Shown: positions 24,647 through 32,501 of the stretch, piece after piece
Layout of the letters: every line of letters begins with the position of its first letter
How positions within the stretch are numbered: the first letter of the stretch is position 1
Assembly: GCA_963788115.1 (NCBI GenBank)
Contig: CAWBFD010000002.1
Location: 434,001-498,000 of the forward strand
Reading direction: 5' to 3'
Source: CAWBFD01 sp963788115
GTDB lineage: Bacteria; Actinomycetota; Thermoleophilia; Solirubrobacterales; 70-9
DNA length: 64,000 nt
The notes under the pieces: model-generated
Databases searched by the model: none
What the model was told of the DNA's origin: nothing
The model's input: the letters and a program-made list of their open reading frames with translations, nothing else
Made by a program: the position numbers and the translations under genes

Positions 24647-25615
24647 TCACGAGCGTGCCCGCCGGAGTGCGATCCCGGTGAGCAGCTCGAGCGCGATCCG
24701 GGAGGCAACCGAGGCGGTGATGTCCCGGAACCCGCCTGCTTCGGGCATCACCTCGACCACGTCGGCGCCGACCAGCTCGAGCCGCGACGCGAGCTCGCGG
24801 CATGCCCACAGGAGGTCGGCGCTGGTCATCCCGCCCGGCTCGGGCGTGCCGGTCCCCGGCGCGAATGCCGGGTCGAGCACATCCACGTCGATCGACGCGA
24901 AGGCAGGCCCCGGCCCCACCTCCGCGATCGCCCGCGAGAGAACGTCCTCGATCCCGCGCTCCCGGATCTCACGCATCGGGAAGGCGGCGATCCCGCGCTC
25001 GCGCTGCCAGGCGAACTCCGCCTCTCCCGGCCAGTAGCCCCTGAGACCGAGCTGGGCGTAGCGGCCGCCGTCGACGTGACCCTGCTCGACCAGCCGGTAC
25101 ATCGGGGTGCCGTGCGAGAACTCCGCACCGAAGACCGCACGCCCGGTGTCGGTGTGCGCATCGAAGTGGATCAGCCCCAAGTGCCCGTGTCGTTGGGCGC
25201 AGGCGCGCATGTCCGGCTCCGCGATCGAATGGTCGCCACCCAGGATCAGCGGCATCACGCCGGCGTCGACGATCTCCCCGACGGTGGCCTCGATCGCCGC
25301 GTGGGAGGCGGTGGGGTCAGCGGGAGTGATGGGAGCGTCGCCGTAGTCGATGACCCGCAACTCCTCCAGCGGATCCACCCCGACGTCGAGATGGGGCCCG
25401 GCGCCGTCGCTGGCCGCTCGGATCGCCCGGGGTCCGAGCCGGGCGCCCGGCCGCCCGGAGGTGAGCTCATCGATCGGCGCCCCCACGATCGCCACGTCGA
25501 CTCCGGCCAGATCCTCGAGGCTCTCCGTGTACGGCGCCCCGGCGAACGACAGCAGTCCGGCGTAGCCGGGACGGCCGGTCTGCCCCCAGCGACGGTCGGG
25601 GTCGATCAGGGTCAT
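24647..25615 (-). CDS. speB: Agmatinase/arginase-family ureohydrolase
   Basis: A 322-residue binuclear-manganese ureohydrolase. Metal ligands are seen in LILGGDHSIAEPD, LIHFDAHTDTGR and FASIDVDVLDPAFAPGTGTPEPGG, the three family signatures. Agmatinase (agmatine to putrescine and urea) is the usual call, but guanidinopropionase- or formiminoglutamase-like activity cannot be excluded. ATG 25615 (MTLIDPDRRWG) was chosen over the upstream start at 25660 because family similarity begins there. It lies downstream of nothing on its strand and is probably monocistronic. Confidence 0.85.
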   Translation of the reverse strand: MTLIDPDRRWGQTGRPGYAGLLSFAGAPYTESLEDLAGVDVAIVGAPIDELTSGRPGARLGPRAIRAASDGAGPHLDVGVDPLEELRVIDYGDAPITPADPTASHAAIEATVGEIVDAGVMPLILGGDHSIAEPDMRACAQRHGHLGLIHFDAHTDTGRAVFGAEFSHGTPMYRLVEQGHVDGGRYAQLGLRGYWPGEAEFAWQRERGIAAFPMREIRERGIEDVLSRAIAEVGPGPAFASIDVDVLDPAFAPGTGTPEPGGMTSADLLWACRELASRLELVGADVVEVMPEAGGFRDITASVASRIALELLTGIALRRARS

Positions 25616-25904
25616 CAGCCTCGCCACGATATGCGACCGAGGGACGCCCGCAACGAGCAAGCCGATGGAGGAGTGGCGTGACTACCCGGACAGGCCTGCC
25701 GCGTCGAGTGCCTCAGCTCGCTCGTTGAACTCGACCTTCGCCGCCCGACCAGCCCGCTTGCGCCCACCCGTGACCCGGTGGGATGCTGGGCACCGTGTAA
25801 ACAAGGCCACGGTCGCTCACGCACGTCGAGCCCGAGCGACAGCTTCGGAGTCGGAAAGCGTAAGCAGTGGCAGATCCGGGCCACGGTCCGAGAGGGAGAG
25901 AAGG

Positions 25905-26390
25905 ATGCGCGAACGGATCAGACGCCGTCTCAGCTACGCAAACGTGATGGTGACGCTGCTGGCGTTCGTCGTCCTCGGTGGCGGCGCCTTCGCCGCGGCG
26001 ACGGTTGGCGCCGGCGACATCAAGCGCAACGCGGTGCGCTCCAAGCACATCAGGAACGGGGAGGTGAAGAGCAGCGACCTTGCCCCGCGAGGCATCCCGC
26101 GAGACGTCGAGATCGTCGACGGCGGTAGCACGGTTACCTCCAGCGACAAGTCCGCCCAGGTCGAGTGTCCAGACGGCAAGCTGCCAATCGGCGGCGGCGC
26201 GCTCGCGCCCACCACAGGGGGGACCGGATTCGTGGCGTTGACCACGAGCCGGCCGGCCTTCGTGGCGGACCCGATCGACGACTTCAACGGCTGGCGCGCG
26301 AGCGCGATCGAGGTGAACGGGGGCACGAACCAGGCCTGGGGCATCCGCGTTTTCGCAGTCTGTTCGCGTGGGGTTGAGCCACCGGAGTGA
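25905..26390 (+). CDS. Secreted protein with RRLSYANVM leader
   Basis: A 161-residue exported protein starting MRERIRRRLSYANVMVTLLA with a hydrophobic segment ending GGGAFAAA. It then has IKRNAVRSKHIRNGEVKSSDLAP, a short repeat-like motif common in secreted proteins with this leader, and a C-terminal domain with two Cys (VECPDGKLPIGGG and VFAVCSRG) that probably bond. ATG 25905 has GAGGGAGAGAAGG upstream. A second protein with the same leader is encoded convergently just downstream. Function unknown; the leader is a taxonomic hint to Thermoleophilia. Confidence 0.8.
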   Translation: MRERIRRRLSYANVMVTLLAFVVLGGGAFAAATVGAGDIKRNAVRSKHIRNGEVKSSDLAPRGIPRDVEIVDGGSTVTSSDKSAQVECPDGKLPIGGGALAPTTGGTGFVALTTSRPAFVADPIDDFNGWRASAIEVNGGTNQAWGIRVFAVCSRGVEPPE

Positions 26391-26506
26391 CGGAGGTCGC
26401 GAGCGTGTTGCCGATGAGGCTCGGCGGGATCGCGACCACGACCGCAGGCGCCCCGCGCATCGAGCACAAGTCCGCCGACGGGATGTCTGACTCACGGAAG
26501 TGCGAC

Positions 26507-27127
26507 TCAGCCCACCACGAAGCCGCTGAACGAGCAGCGATCGCCGGCGCCAAACGGCGCGTCCCCCATCGCCAGCGTCCCGTTCTTGGCGGCCGGGTGA
26601 TTGACGACGTTCAGGGCGAGCGTGTGGCCAGCGGCGAGGATCGTGGTGCGGTCGAAGCCGGGGTCCCAGATCCCGACCGCGTTCTCCACGGCGGCGGCGT
26701 TCCCGGTGATGTTGCGATCCTGCTCGGGGGTCGCCGTGTCCAGGCGCTGGAGGCCGCCGTTGTCTCGCCGGTAGAGCGCCCCGTCGACCTTGGTCCGCGC
26801 GAAGGCGAGCGCGAAGACGTTGCCGCTGGTCTCGCTCCGGTAGCACTTGCCGTAGATCGTGATCGTTCCCCGCTTCGCCAGCGGCACCGGATCCGCCTCG
26901 GCCCGGGCCACGGCCGCATCGGGGTCCGAGCCGGTGACCGGCACGCGCTTGTTCCAGGCCTTGACCCCCTCGAGGTCGCGGAACTTGACCGCATTGTCCT
27001 TTATGTGGCTGGACGTGACGCTGTTCGGTGCCAGCGCCCAAGCGACTCCTCCGGCGAGGGCGAGGAAGACCGCGAGCGTCGCCATCACGTTGGCATAGCT
27101 CAGCTGCCGCCGCAAACCGTTGACCAT
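26507..27127 (-). CDS. Secreted protein with RRQLSYANVMATL leader
   Basis: A 206-residue exported protein. MVNGLRRQLSYANVMATLAV and a hydrophobic stretch to GGVAWALAP form the leader; SVTSSHIKDNAVKFRDLEG follows, the same motif class as in the convergent neighbour. The C-terminal domain is unrecognised, with Cys in YGKCYRSETSGN and RCSFSGFVVG. ATG 27127 has GAGGGGG upstream; the longer open frame adds an unlikely N-terminus. Confidence 0.8.
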   Translation of the reverse strand: MVNGLRRQLSYANVMATLAVFLALAGGVAWALAPNSVTSSHIKDNAVKFRDLEGVKAWNKRVPVTGSDPDAAVARAEADPVPLAKRGTITIYGKCYRSETSGNVFALAFARTKVDGALYRRDNGGLQRLDTATPEQDRNITGNAAAVENAVGIWDPGFDRTTILAAGHTLALNVVNHPAAKNGTLAMGDAPFGAGDRCSFSGFVVG

Positions 27128-27208
27128 TTGGAACCCCCTCGGTCTGGTGTTCAGGCTGCGCCGACAATACATCGCCACCGAGCGAAACGCCGAGCGGAGC
27201 ATCTCCGC

Positions 27209-27637
27209 TCAGGATGTCTCCGCGTCCCGAAGTTGCATCAGCCTGATGGGGTTGCCCGAGGGATCCCGGAAATAGGAATCGATTCCGTATGGGCGCTCCT
27301 CGGGTTCCTCGACGAACTCGACTCCACGGGCCCTCAGGTCCTCGTAGTCGCGCCGGCAGTCATCGGTCTCCAGGAATACCGTCCCGGCCCACCCCTTCGC
27401 CATCAGGTCTCGGACCTGCTCGGCCGTCGCGGCCTCCATCGCGGGCGGCCCCGGGATCGCGTCCAGCACGATCGAGGCCTCGGGCTGCCCGACCGGCCCC
27501 ACAGTGAGCCAGCGGTAGTTGCCCATCTCCGGCAGCGTGGCGTCGGCGCGCACCTCCATGCCCAGCTTCTGTGTATAGAAGGCGAGCGCCTCATCCTGGT
27601 CGTGCACCCAAAGGTGCACCTTGGCGATCTTGATCAT
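27209..27637 (-). CDS. VOC-family (glyoxalase-like) protein
   Basis: A 142-residue vicinal-oxygen-chelate protein with two beta-alpha-beta-beta-beta modules: KVHLWVHDQDEALAFYTQKLG at the start, and VEFVEEPEERPYGIDSYFRDPSGNPIRLMQL at the end. His 8 and the Glu/Asp near the C-terminus are metal-ligand candidates. Members include glyoxalases, dioxygenases and resistance proteins; the substrate is not predictable. It precedes the DHFR-like gene's stop by 30 bases and may be co-transcribed with it. Confidence 0.88.
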   Translation of the reverse strand: MIKIAKVHLWVHDQDEALAFYTQKLGMEVRADATLPEMGNYRWLTVGPVGQPEASIVLDAIPGPPAMEAATAEQVRDLMAKGWAGTVFLETDDCRRDYEDLRARGVEFVEEPEERPYGIDSYFRDPSGNPIRLMQLRDAETS

Positions 27638-27667
27638 CAGTGTCTCCAGTCGTCGGTGTGACAGGGC

Positions 27668-28276
27668 CTAGGCGGTCCCCGGCTCCGTCGGTTCGGCCGG
27701 CCGGTAGGTCGAGATCACCACGCCGGTGGTCGTGGTCACGGCGTCGACCAGCCGCAGCGCGGCGAACGAGCCGCCGTCGGGGAAGAGACGGCGCCCGGAT
27801 CCCGCGACCAGCGGATGGATCGAAAGCACGTACTCGTCCACAAGGTCGCGACGCATCAGCGACCGCACGAGGTCGCCGCTCCCGAGCACCACGATGTCCT
27901 TGCCCGGCCGCTGCTTGAGCTCGGCCACCGCCTCGGCGGCATCCCACTCGAGCAGTGTGGAGTTGCTCCATGGCAGCGGGTCGTCCAGCGTCGTCGATGC
28001 GACGTACTTCTGGCGGTTGTTGAGCACCTCGGCATAAGGGTTGTCGTCGGGCTGATTGGGCCAGAAGGCAGCGAACTGCTCGTATGTCCGTCGCCCGAAC
28101 AGCAGCGCACCGCCCCTGGCGATTCCCTCACCCATAACGCGCTCCATCACCGAATCGGCGTAGGGCGGCGCCCAACCGCCGTGCTCGAACCCGCCGCGGC
28201 GGTCCTCGTCGGGATGGCTGGGTGACTGCATGACGCCGTCGAGCGTCAGATTGCTGGTGACAACGATTTTGCTCAT
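27668..28276 (-). CDS. DHFR-like (RibD C-terminal domain) reductase
   Basis: A 202-residue protein of the dihydrofolate-reductase / RibD C-terminal superfamily: KIVVTSNLTLDGVMQSP at the start, ALLFGRRTYEQFAAFWP, KDIVVLGSGDLVRSLM for the NADPH region, and VDEYVLSIHPLVAGSGRRLF. Such stand-alone proteins are common in actinobacteria and mostly uncharacterised. GGAGGG lies just upstream of GTG 28279 / ATG 28276; either could be used. It leads a pair with the VOC gene. Confidence 0.88.
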   Translation of the reverse strand: MSKIVVTSNLTLDGVMQSPSHPDEDRRGGFEHGGWAPPYADSVMERVMGEGIARGGALLFGRRTYEQFAAFWPNQPDDNPYAEVLNNRQKYVASTTLDDPLPWSNSTLLEWDAAEAVAELKQRPGKDIVVLGSGDLVRSLMRRDLVDEYVLSIHPLVAGSGRRLFPDGGSFAALRLVDAVTTTTGVVISTYRPAEPTEPGTA

Positions 28277-28339
28277 CACTACGTCCCTCCAGGTGTGTCG
28301 AGCACTCGAGAGGCGCCCGGCTGGTCAGTCTTCGGGACG

Positions 28340-28774
28340 CTAGCCCCGCGCGGCGGTCCTGTCTTCTCGAAACGTGCTGTGTTTCGGGCGTGCGTAGACG
28401 TGAACGACGCACGCCGGGACCAGCGCGTATGTGCTGGCGGGTGGGAAGGCGGCCCGGTACGCGGTCGGCGAGAGGCCGTATGTGCGTGTGAAGCTGGTCG
28501 TGAAGGAGCCGACGCTCTGCAGGCCCACCGAGAAGCAGATCTCGGCGACCGAGCGATCGGTGGCTCGCAGCAGGGCCGCGGCGCGCTCGAGGCGCCTGGT
28601 CAGCAGATAGGCGTGTGGCGATTCCCCGAAGGTGCGGCGGAACTCGCGACTGAAGTGCGCGCGCGAGAGCCCCGCCGCGCGGGCGAGGTCGTCGACCGTG
28701 AGCGGCTCGAAGTAGCGAGCGTCGGCGAGGTCTCTGGCCCGCAGGAGGTGGCGGGCGGGCGGAACGAAGGACAC
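28340..28774 (-). CDS. AraC-family regulator, short form
   Basis: A 144-residue protein consisting almost only of an AraC DNA-binding domain: LTVDDLARAAGLSRAHFSREFRRTFG and VAEICFSVGLQSVGSFTTSFTR are the two helix-turn-helix units. There is no separate ligand domain, but a short tail follows. GTG 28774 has GATACT (28781-28786) six bases upstream. It sits directly upstream of the DHFR-like/VOC pair on the same strand and may regulate it, and it is divergent from the GNAT gene. Confidence 0.85.
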   Translation of the reverse strand: MSFVPPARHLLRARDLADARYFEPLTVDDLARAAGLSRAHFSREFRRTFGESPHAYLLTRRLERAAALLRATDRSVAEICFSVGLQSVGSFTTSFTRTYGLSPTAYRAAFPPASTYALVPACVVHVYARPKHSTFREDRTAARG

Positions 28775-28832
28775 GGGCGCAGTATCGATCGTCCGGGTGG
28801 GACGTGTCGCTGACCACTTAGCCTGCCGGGGC

Positions 28833-29621
28833 ATGACCCCCGTCGGCGCCCATGACCCCTGCGCGGCGGCCCGCGCCCGGGCACGCCGCAATGCCACCCA
28901 TGACGCGATCTGCGACGTGATCGAGCCGTGGGCGCATGGCACGATCGTGCGAGCCACACGGCACCCGAGCTACTGGGCGTTCAACCTCGTTCGGGTCGAG
29001 GAGGACCCGGCGATGAGCGTCGAGGCCCTGGCGGCCGTTGCGGACGAGGCGCTCGCGGGGCTCTCGCACCGTTGCCTGGACTTCGATCTCGCCGAGGCCG
29101 CCGAGCCGCTTCGAGCCGGCTTCGAGGCCATGGGCTGGAAGACCGAAAGGCTCATCTGGATGTGCCACGAGAGCTTGGTCCCGCCCGGACCCGACATCGG
29201 GGTCGAGGAGGTCCCGTACGACACGGTGCACGACCTGCGTGTCGCCTGGCACCAGGAGGACTTCCCGGGGATGGACCCCGGCGGTTACCACGCCGAAGCG
29301 CGTGAGGTGGCGCTGAGATGCGGGGCACGGGTCCTCGCCGTCATGGACGGTCGCGCACCGATCGCCTACGCCCAACTCGAACGTCACGGCGGGACGGCCG
29401 AGATCACGCACGTATATGTCCACCCCGAGTACCGCGGCGCTGGCCGCGGCACGGCGATCACCCGGGCCGCGATCGAGTCTGCGAGCGACGCTCGGGACAT
29501 CTGGATCGTCGCCGACGACGAAGGCCGGCCCAAGGAGCTGTACGCCCGACTCGGCTTCCGCGCCGCGTGGGCGATGACGGAGGTCCTGCGGCCGCCTCCA
29601 GCCGGCGTGGAAGTGCCCTGA
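28833..29621 (+). CDS. GNAT-family acetyltransferase
   Basis: A 262-residue protein. The N-terminal half is unassigned; the C-terminal half (about 130-250) is a GNAT domain with AEITHVYVHPEYRGAGRGTAI, the acetyl-CoA pyrophosphate loop (R-x-x-G-x-G), and DEGRPKELYARLGFRAAW. The acceptor is unknown. ATG 28833 has TAGCCT (28819-28824) eight bases upstream, and no Shine-Dalgarno. Confidence 0.85.
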   Translation: MTPVGAHDPCAAARARARRNATHDAICDVIEPWAHGTIVRATRHPSYWAFNLVRVEEDPAMSVEALAAVADEALAGLSHRCLDFDLAEAAEPLRAGFEAMGWKTERLIWMCHESLVPPGPDIGVEEVPYDTVHDLRVAWHQEDFPGMDPGGYHAEAREVALRCGARVLAVMDGRAPIAYAQLERHGGTAEITHVYVHPEYRGAGRGTAITRAAIESASDARDIWIVADDEGRPKELYARLGFRAAWAMTEVLRPPPAGVEVP

Positions 29622-29695
29622 CACAACACCGACGGGCGTGCAGCGGCGATGGAATAAAGCGGGCCGTGGGAGCGTCCCGAAGGATCGAGCCACCG

Positions 29696-30496
29696 GTGAC
29701 GGAGAGCCAGCACACCCCCACGACACTCGGCGAGCGCGAGCTGCGTCGGCTGACCTCGCTCGCCGACGGCACGCTGCCGGCTTGGCGACGGACCCGGTTG
29801 CAGCGGCGGGTGGCGCGATCTCCCGAGCGGCGGGCCGAGCTCGAGCGCCAACGGCAGGCGGTCAACGCGCTGCGTGGAGTGGACGTCCACGCCCCGGCGA
29901 GCCTGCGCGCCCGGGTCGAGTCGGAGCACGCCGGCCGCTCAGGGCAGTCACGCAGTCGTACCTCGATCGTGAGCCGACCTGTTGTGGTCGGCGGGGTCGC
30001 CGCGCTGGCGGTGGTGATCGCAGCGATCCTGATCCTCCCTGGCGGAGCCCGAGAGCCGACGATCGGCGACGCAGACGAGCTCGCCACCCTGTCAGCGTCA
30101 GCCCCTGCGCCTGAGCCACGGGCCACGGAGCCGGCGCTACTGGCGGCCGCAGTGGAGGGTGTCGCGTTCCCGAACTGGGGCCCGGAGCTGGGCTGGCGTC
30201 CCACGGGGCGACGGATCGACGAGCTCGATGGGCGTCGGATGGAGACCGTCTTCTATGAGCACGCCGGCGACCGCATCGGCTACACGATCGTGTCCGGCGA
30301 GGCGCTCGAGTGGCCTCAGCATGCGAGGGTGACTACCCGCGAGGGAATCGAGCTTCGTAGCTATCGCGACGACGGGCGGACGGTGGTCACCTGGCTGCGG
30401 CGCGGCCACGTCTGCGTGCTCTCGGGACGTGGACTCGAACGCGACACCCTGCTCGATCTTGCCGCCTGGAACGGAGAGGGCGCGGTCGTCTCCTGA
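29696..30496 (+). CDS. Membrane protein with anti-sigma-like layout
   Basis: A 266-residue protein with a cytoplasmic helical N-terminus (TTLGERELRRLTSLADGTLPAW-like, about 1-75), one transmembrane helix near 90-112 (VVVGGVAALAVVIAAIL), and an extracytoplasmic domain. This matches an anti-sigma factor, but no zinc-binding HxxxCxxC is present. Its stop is 23 bases from the convergent ECF sigma gene, so the pairing is plausible though not an operon. GTG 29696 was chosen because the open frame upstream overlaps the GNAT gene. Confidence 0.55.
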   Translation: MTESQHTPTTLGERELRRLTSLADGTLPAWRRTRLQRRVARSPERRAELERQRQAVNALRGVDVHAPASLRARVESEHAGRSGQSRSRTSIVSRPVVVGGVAALAVVIAAILILPGGAREPTIGDADELATLSASAPAPEPRATEPALLAAAVEGVAFPNWGPELGWRPTGRRIDELDGRRMETVFYEHAGDRIGYTIVSGEALEWPQHARVTTREGIELRSYRDDGRTVVTWLRRGHVCVLSGRGLERDTLLDLAAWNGEGAVVS

Positions 30497-30519
30497 GCGT
30501 CGTACGCCGGCGCGCGTAG

Positions 30520-31047
30520 CTACCCCGGGCTCAGCTTGGATGCCACCTGACGGCGGCCACGATGCAGGCGGCTCATGATCGTTCCCTGGCGTACGCCGAG
30601 GGCACGAGCAGCCTCGCGATAGCTGAGACCGGCTATGTCGACGGCTACCACCGCCTCACGATATTCCGGCGGCAGGTCGGCAACCGCCTCGAGCACCTCC
30701 CGCGTCTCGAGCGTCACGGACGGCTCCACGGCAGCGGGGTCCGCCATCGGTGCTGAGTCCTCCTCCAGCACCGTCTCTCGCGGTCGCGATGCGTGGCGGC
30801 GGTAGCGGCTGTTGAAGGTATTTCGGAGCACCCGCAGCAGGTACCCGAGGTCGTCGTCCGAGCGCAGGAACCGAGGCTTGTCGAGGACGTGCGCGTACGT
30901 TTCCTGAACCAGGTCCTCCGCATCGTGGTGGGAGCCGGAGAGACCGAGCGCCGCACGGTAGAGGCGGTCGAGGTGGTCCGCGAGCCGCTCGGGATCGAGC
31001 CTGCGCCCGGCGGAGGGGGATGGCTGTGGGTCTCCCGCGGCTTTGAC
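30520..31047 (-). CDS. ECF-type RNA polymerase sigma factor, start codon unclear
   Basis: About 175 residues. Region 2 is seen as HLDRLYRAALGLSGSHHDAEDLVQETY, region 4 as LPPEYREAVVAVDIAGLSYREAA then GVRQGTIMSRLHRGR. It directs polymerase to stress or envelope promoters. The frame opens at TAG 31057-31059 and has no ATG, GTG or TTG before GTG 30831, which would remove region 2. GTC 31047 is six bases after TAGGGT (31054-31059). One missing C in the run at 31015-31019 would instead join it to a GTG at 31053. It faces an anti-sigma-like gene tail to tail. Confidence 0.8.
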   Translation of the reverse strand, partial: VKAAGDPQPSPSAGRRLDPERLADHLDRLYRAALGLSGSHHDAEDLVQETYAHVLDKPRFLRSDDDLGYLLRVLRNTFNSRYRRHASRPRETVLEEDSAPMADPAAVEPSVTLETREVLEAVADLPPEYREAVVAVDIAGLSYREAARALGVRQGTIMSRLHRGRRQVASKLSPG

Positions 31048-31160
31048 GGCGCCACCCTAGCCTCGTCGGCGCGCCCGGGGACGCCGGTGCGGCCGCCGGC
31101 GATGCCGGCGGCCGCGCTCGACGATTCCCGCGACGGCATGCGACATGCCGCGGGATGCGC

Positions 31161-32034
31161 TCAATCGACCAGCTGATCGAGCCGTGAGCCCTCCGCGGGC
31201 TCGAATCCCTCGACGGACTGCACGGGGCCGTTGCCACGCCGTCCGAGCGAGGTGGCCACGATCCCCTCTCCCGGCGCACCCTCGCCGGCGGCGCCGCAGA
31301 GCACCTGCTCGACCTCCTTCAGGCGGAGGGTCACCGCCTGCACTCCGGTGGCGGCGTTGGAGATCCGCACGAGGAAGTTGTAGCCGAGGCCCTCGGGCGC
31401 CCGGACAACCTCGCAGGAGTTCGGCACCGTCGTGATCGGATTGCTGTCGCCGCCGATCGTCGCCGGAAGGAGGTCGTTGGAGACGATCGCCGTGGGCAGC
31501 CTTCCGTAACTCAGTGCGGTCGAGCTGCGGCAGGCTGTCGTCGTCCTCGTCGACCTCCATGGTTCCGACGATCAACCGGTCGAGATCACGGCCCGGATGA
31601 CGGGTGGGCTCGCCGCCGAGGAAGGCGTCCGAGCCGTCGCCCGGGGCCCAGATGAACGCGTCGTTCCCAGCGTCCCCGTCGGCGATGTCGAAGTTGGGGA
31701 AGTTGGCAACGTCAGAGCCGCGCTCCGTCCCGCCGACGATCACGTCCCGGCCGCCCTGGGCAAGGAGCACGTCGGGTCCGAGCCGACCGATCTGAACCTC
31801 GTCGGTCTGATCGCCGACGATCTGGTCCCCCTTGCGCAGGGACTGGTTGGCGGCGGCGCCGTTCTGGATCACGGGGTCGTCTGGCGAGTCGTTGTCCGCG
31901 CCGACGACGACCCGTCCCGAGTCGTCACCGAGCTGCAGCGCGCCGAGCGCCGTTGCTGTGAGCGCGAGCGCGGCCGCGGCGGCGACCAGGGTAGTGACCG
32001 TCGTGCGCGGGCCTCGTGGGAACTTGCTTGACAT
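31161..32034 (-). pseudogene. Secreted RTX-like protein, single frameshift
   Basis: The N-terminal part begins MSSKFPRGPRTTVTTLVAAA, a signal peptide, followed by Asp/Gly-rich sequence (VGADNDSPDD, GRDVIVGG, DGDAGNDAF) recalling calcium-binding surface proteins. Near 31500 the reading moves to another frame that continues well (LPTAIVSNDLLPATIGGDSN to GSRLDQLVD). Removing one base of the pair at 31500-31501 restores a single frame of about 290 residues, so a consensus error is as likely as a real mutation. Function unknown. Confidence 0.7.
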
Positions 32035-32254
32035 GAGTCGACCTCCTTCGGGTCAGTCAGTTGACACCAGCAAGGAGGCCGGGCACGGCTGTGCTATTCC
32101 ACTCCGTGCCGAGACTCACAGACCCACGACTCCTTGACCGGGTACCCCTTCCTTCGTTTCAGGGGAACCCGGGGGCTCGCAGGAACGGGGCGCTCGCGCC
32201 CCACCCCAGCCTGTCATGATCGGCCGTGATCCGAGCCAAGCGGAGGTGGTGAGC

Positions 32255-32437
32255 ATGTGTTACAGCAAGCGGTTCTCTCGGGAGGAGCGCGACGAGCGCT
32301 TCGAGGAGGAGGTGCGCTTCCTCTTGGACCGCGAGCGCGGGCGGTCCGAGCCGACGACGCCGGTCGTCGAGCGCGAGCCTCGCGAGCGGCCAGTCGCCGA
32401 GCCGGAGCCGAAGCGAGTGCCGGCGGCTAACAGCTGA
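32255..32437 (+). CDS. Small charged protein
   Basis: A 60-residue highly charged peptide beginning MCYSKRFSREERDERFEEEV, with a Pro/Glu/Arg-rich tail. It is probably helical then disordered. ATG 32255 has GGAGGTGGTGAGC upstream, a strong ribosome site. It precedes the Ppx/GppA gene by 64 bases and may share its promoter. Family not recognised. Confidence 0.6.
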   Translation: MCYSKRFSREERDERFEEEVRFLLDRERGRSEPTTPVVEREPRERPVAEPEPKRVPAANS

Positions 32438-32501
32438 ACCGGTCTGAGGCGAGGCCGCGGCCGATGCTGCGGCCTCGCGTCTCCATCTGGCCGAGGTCGC
32501 C

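Noticed and set aside
26387..27661. Plus-strand open frame (424 codons)
   Set aside because: Antisense to a clear secreted protein and a VOC protein; no recognisable domain.
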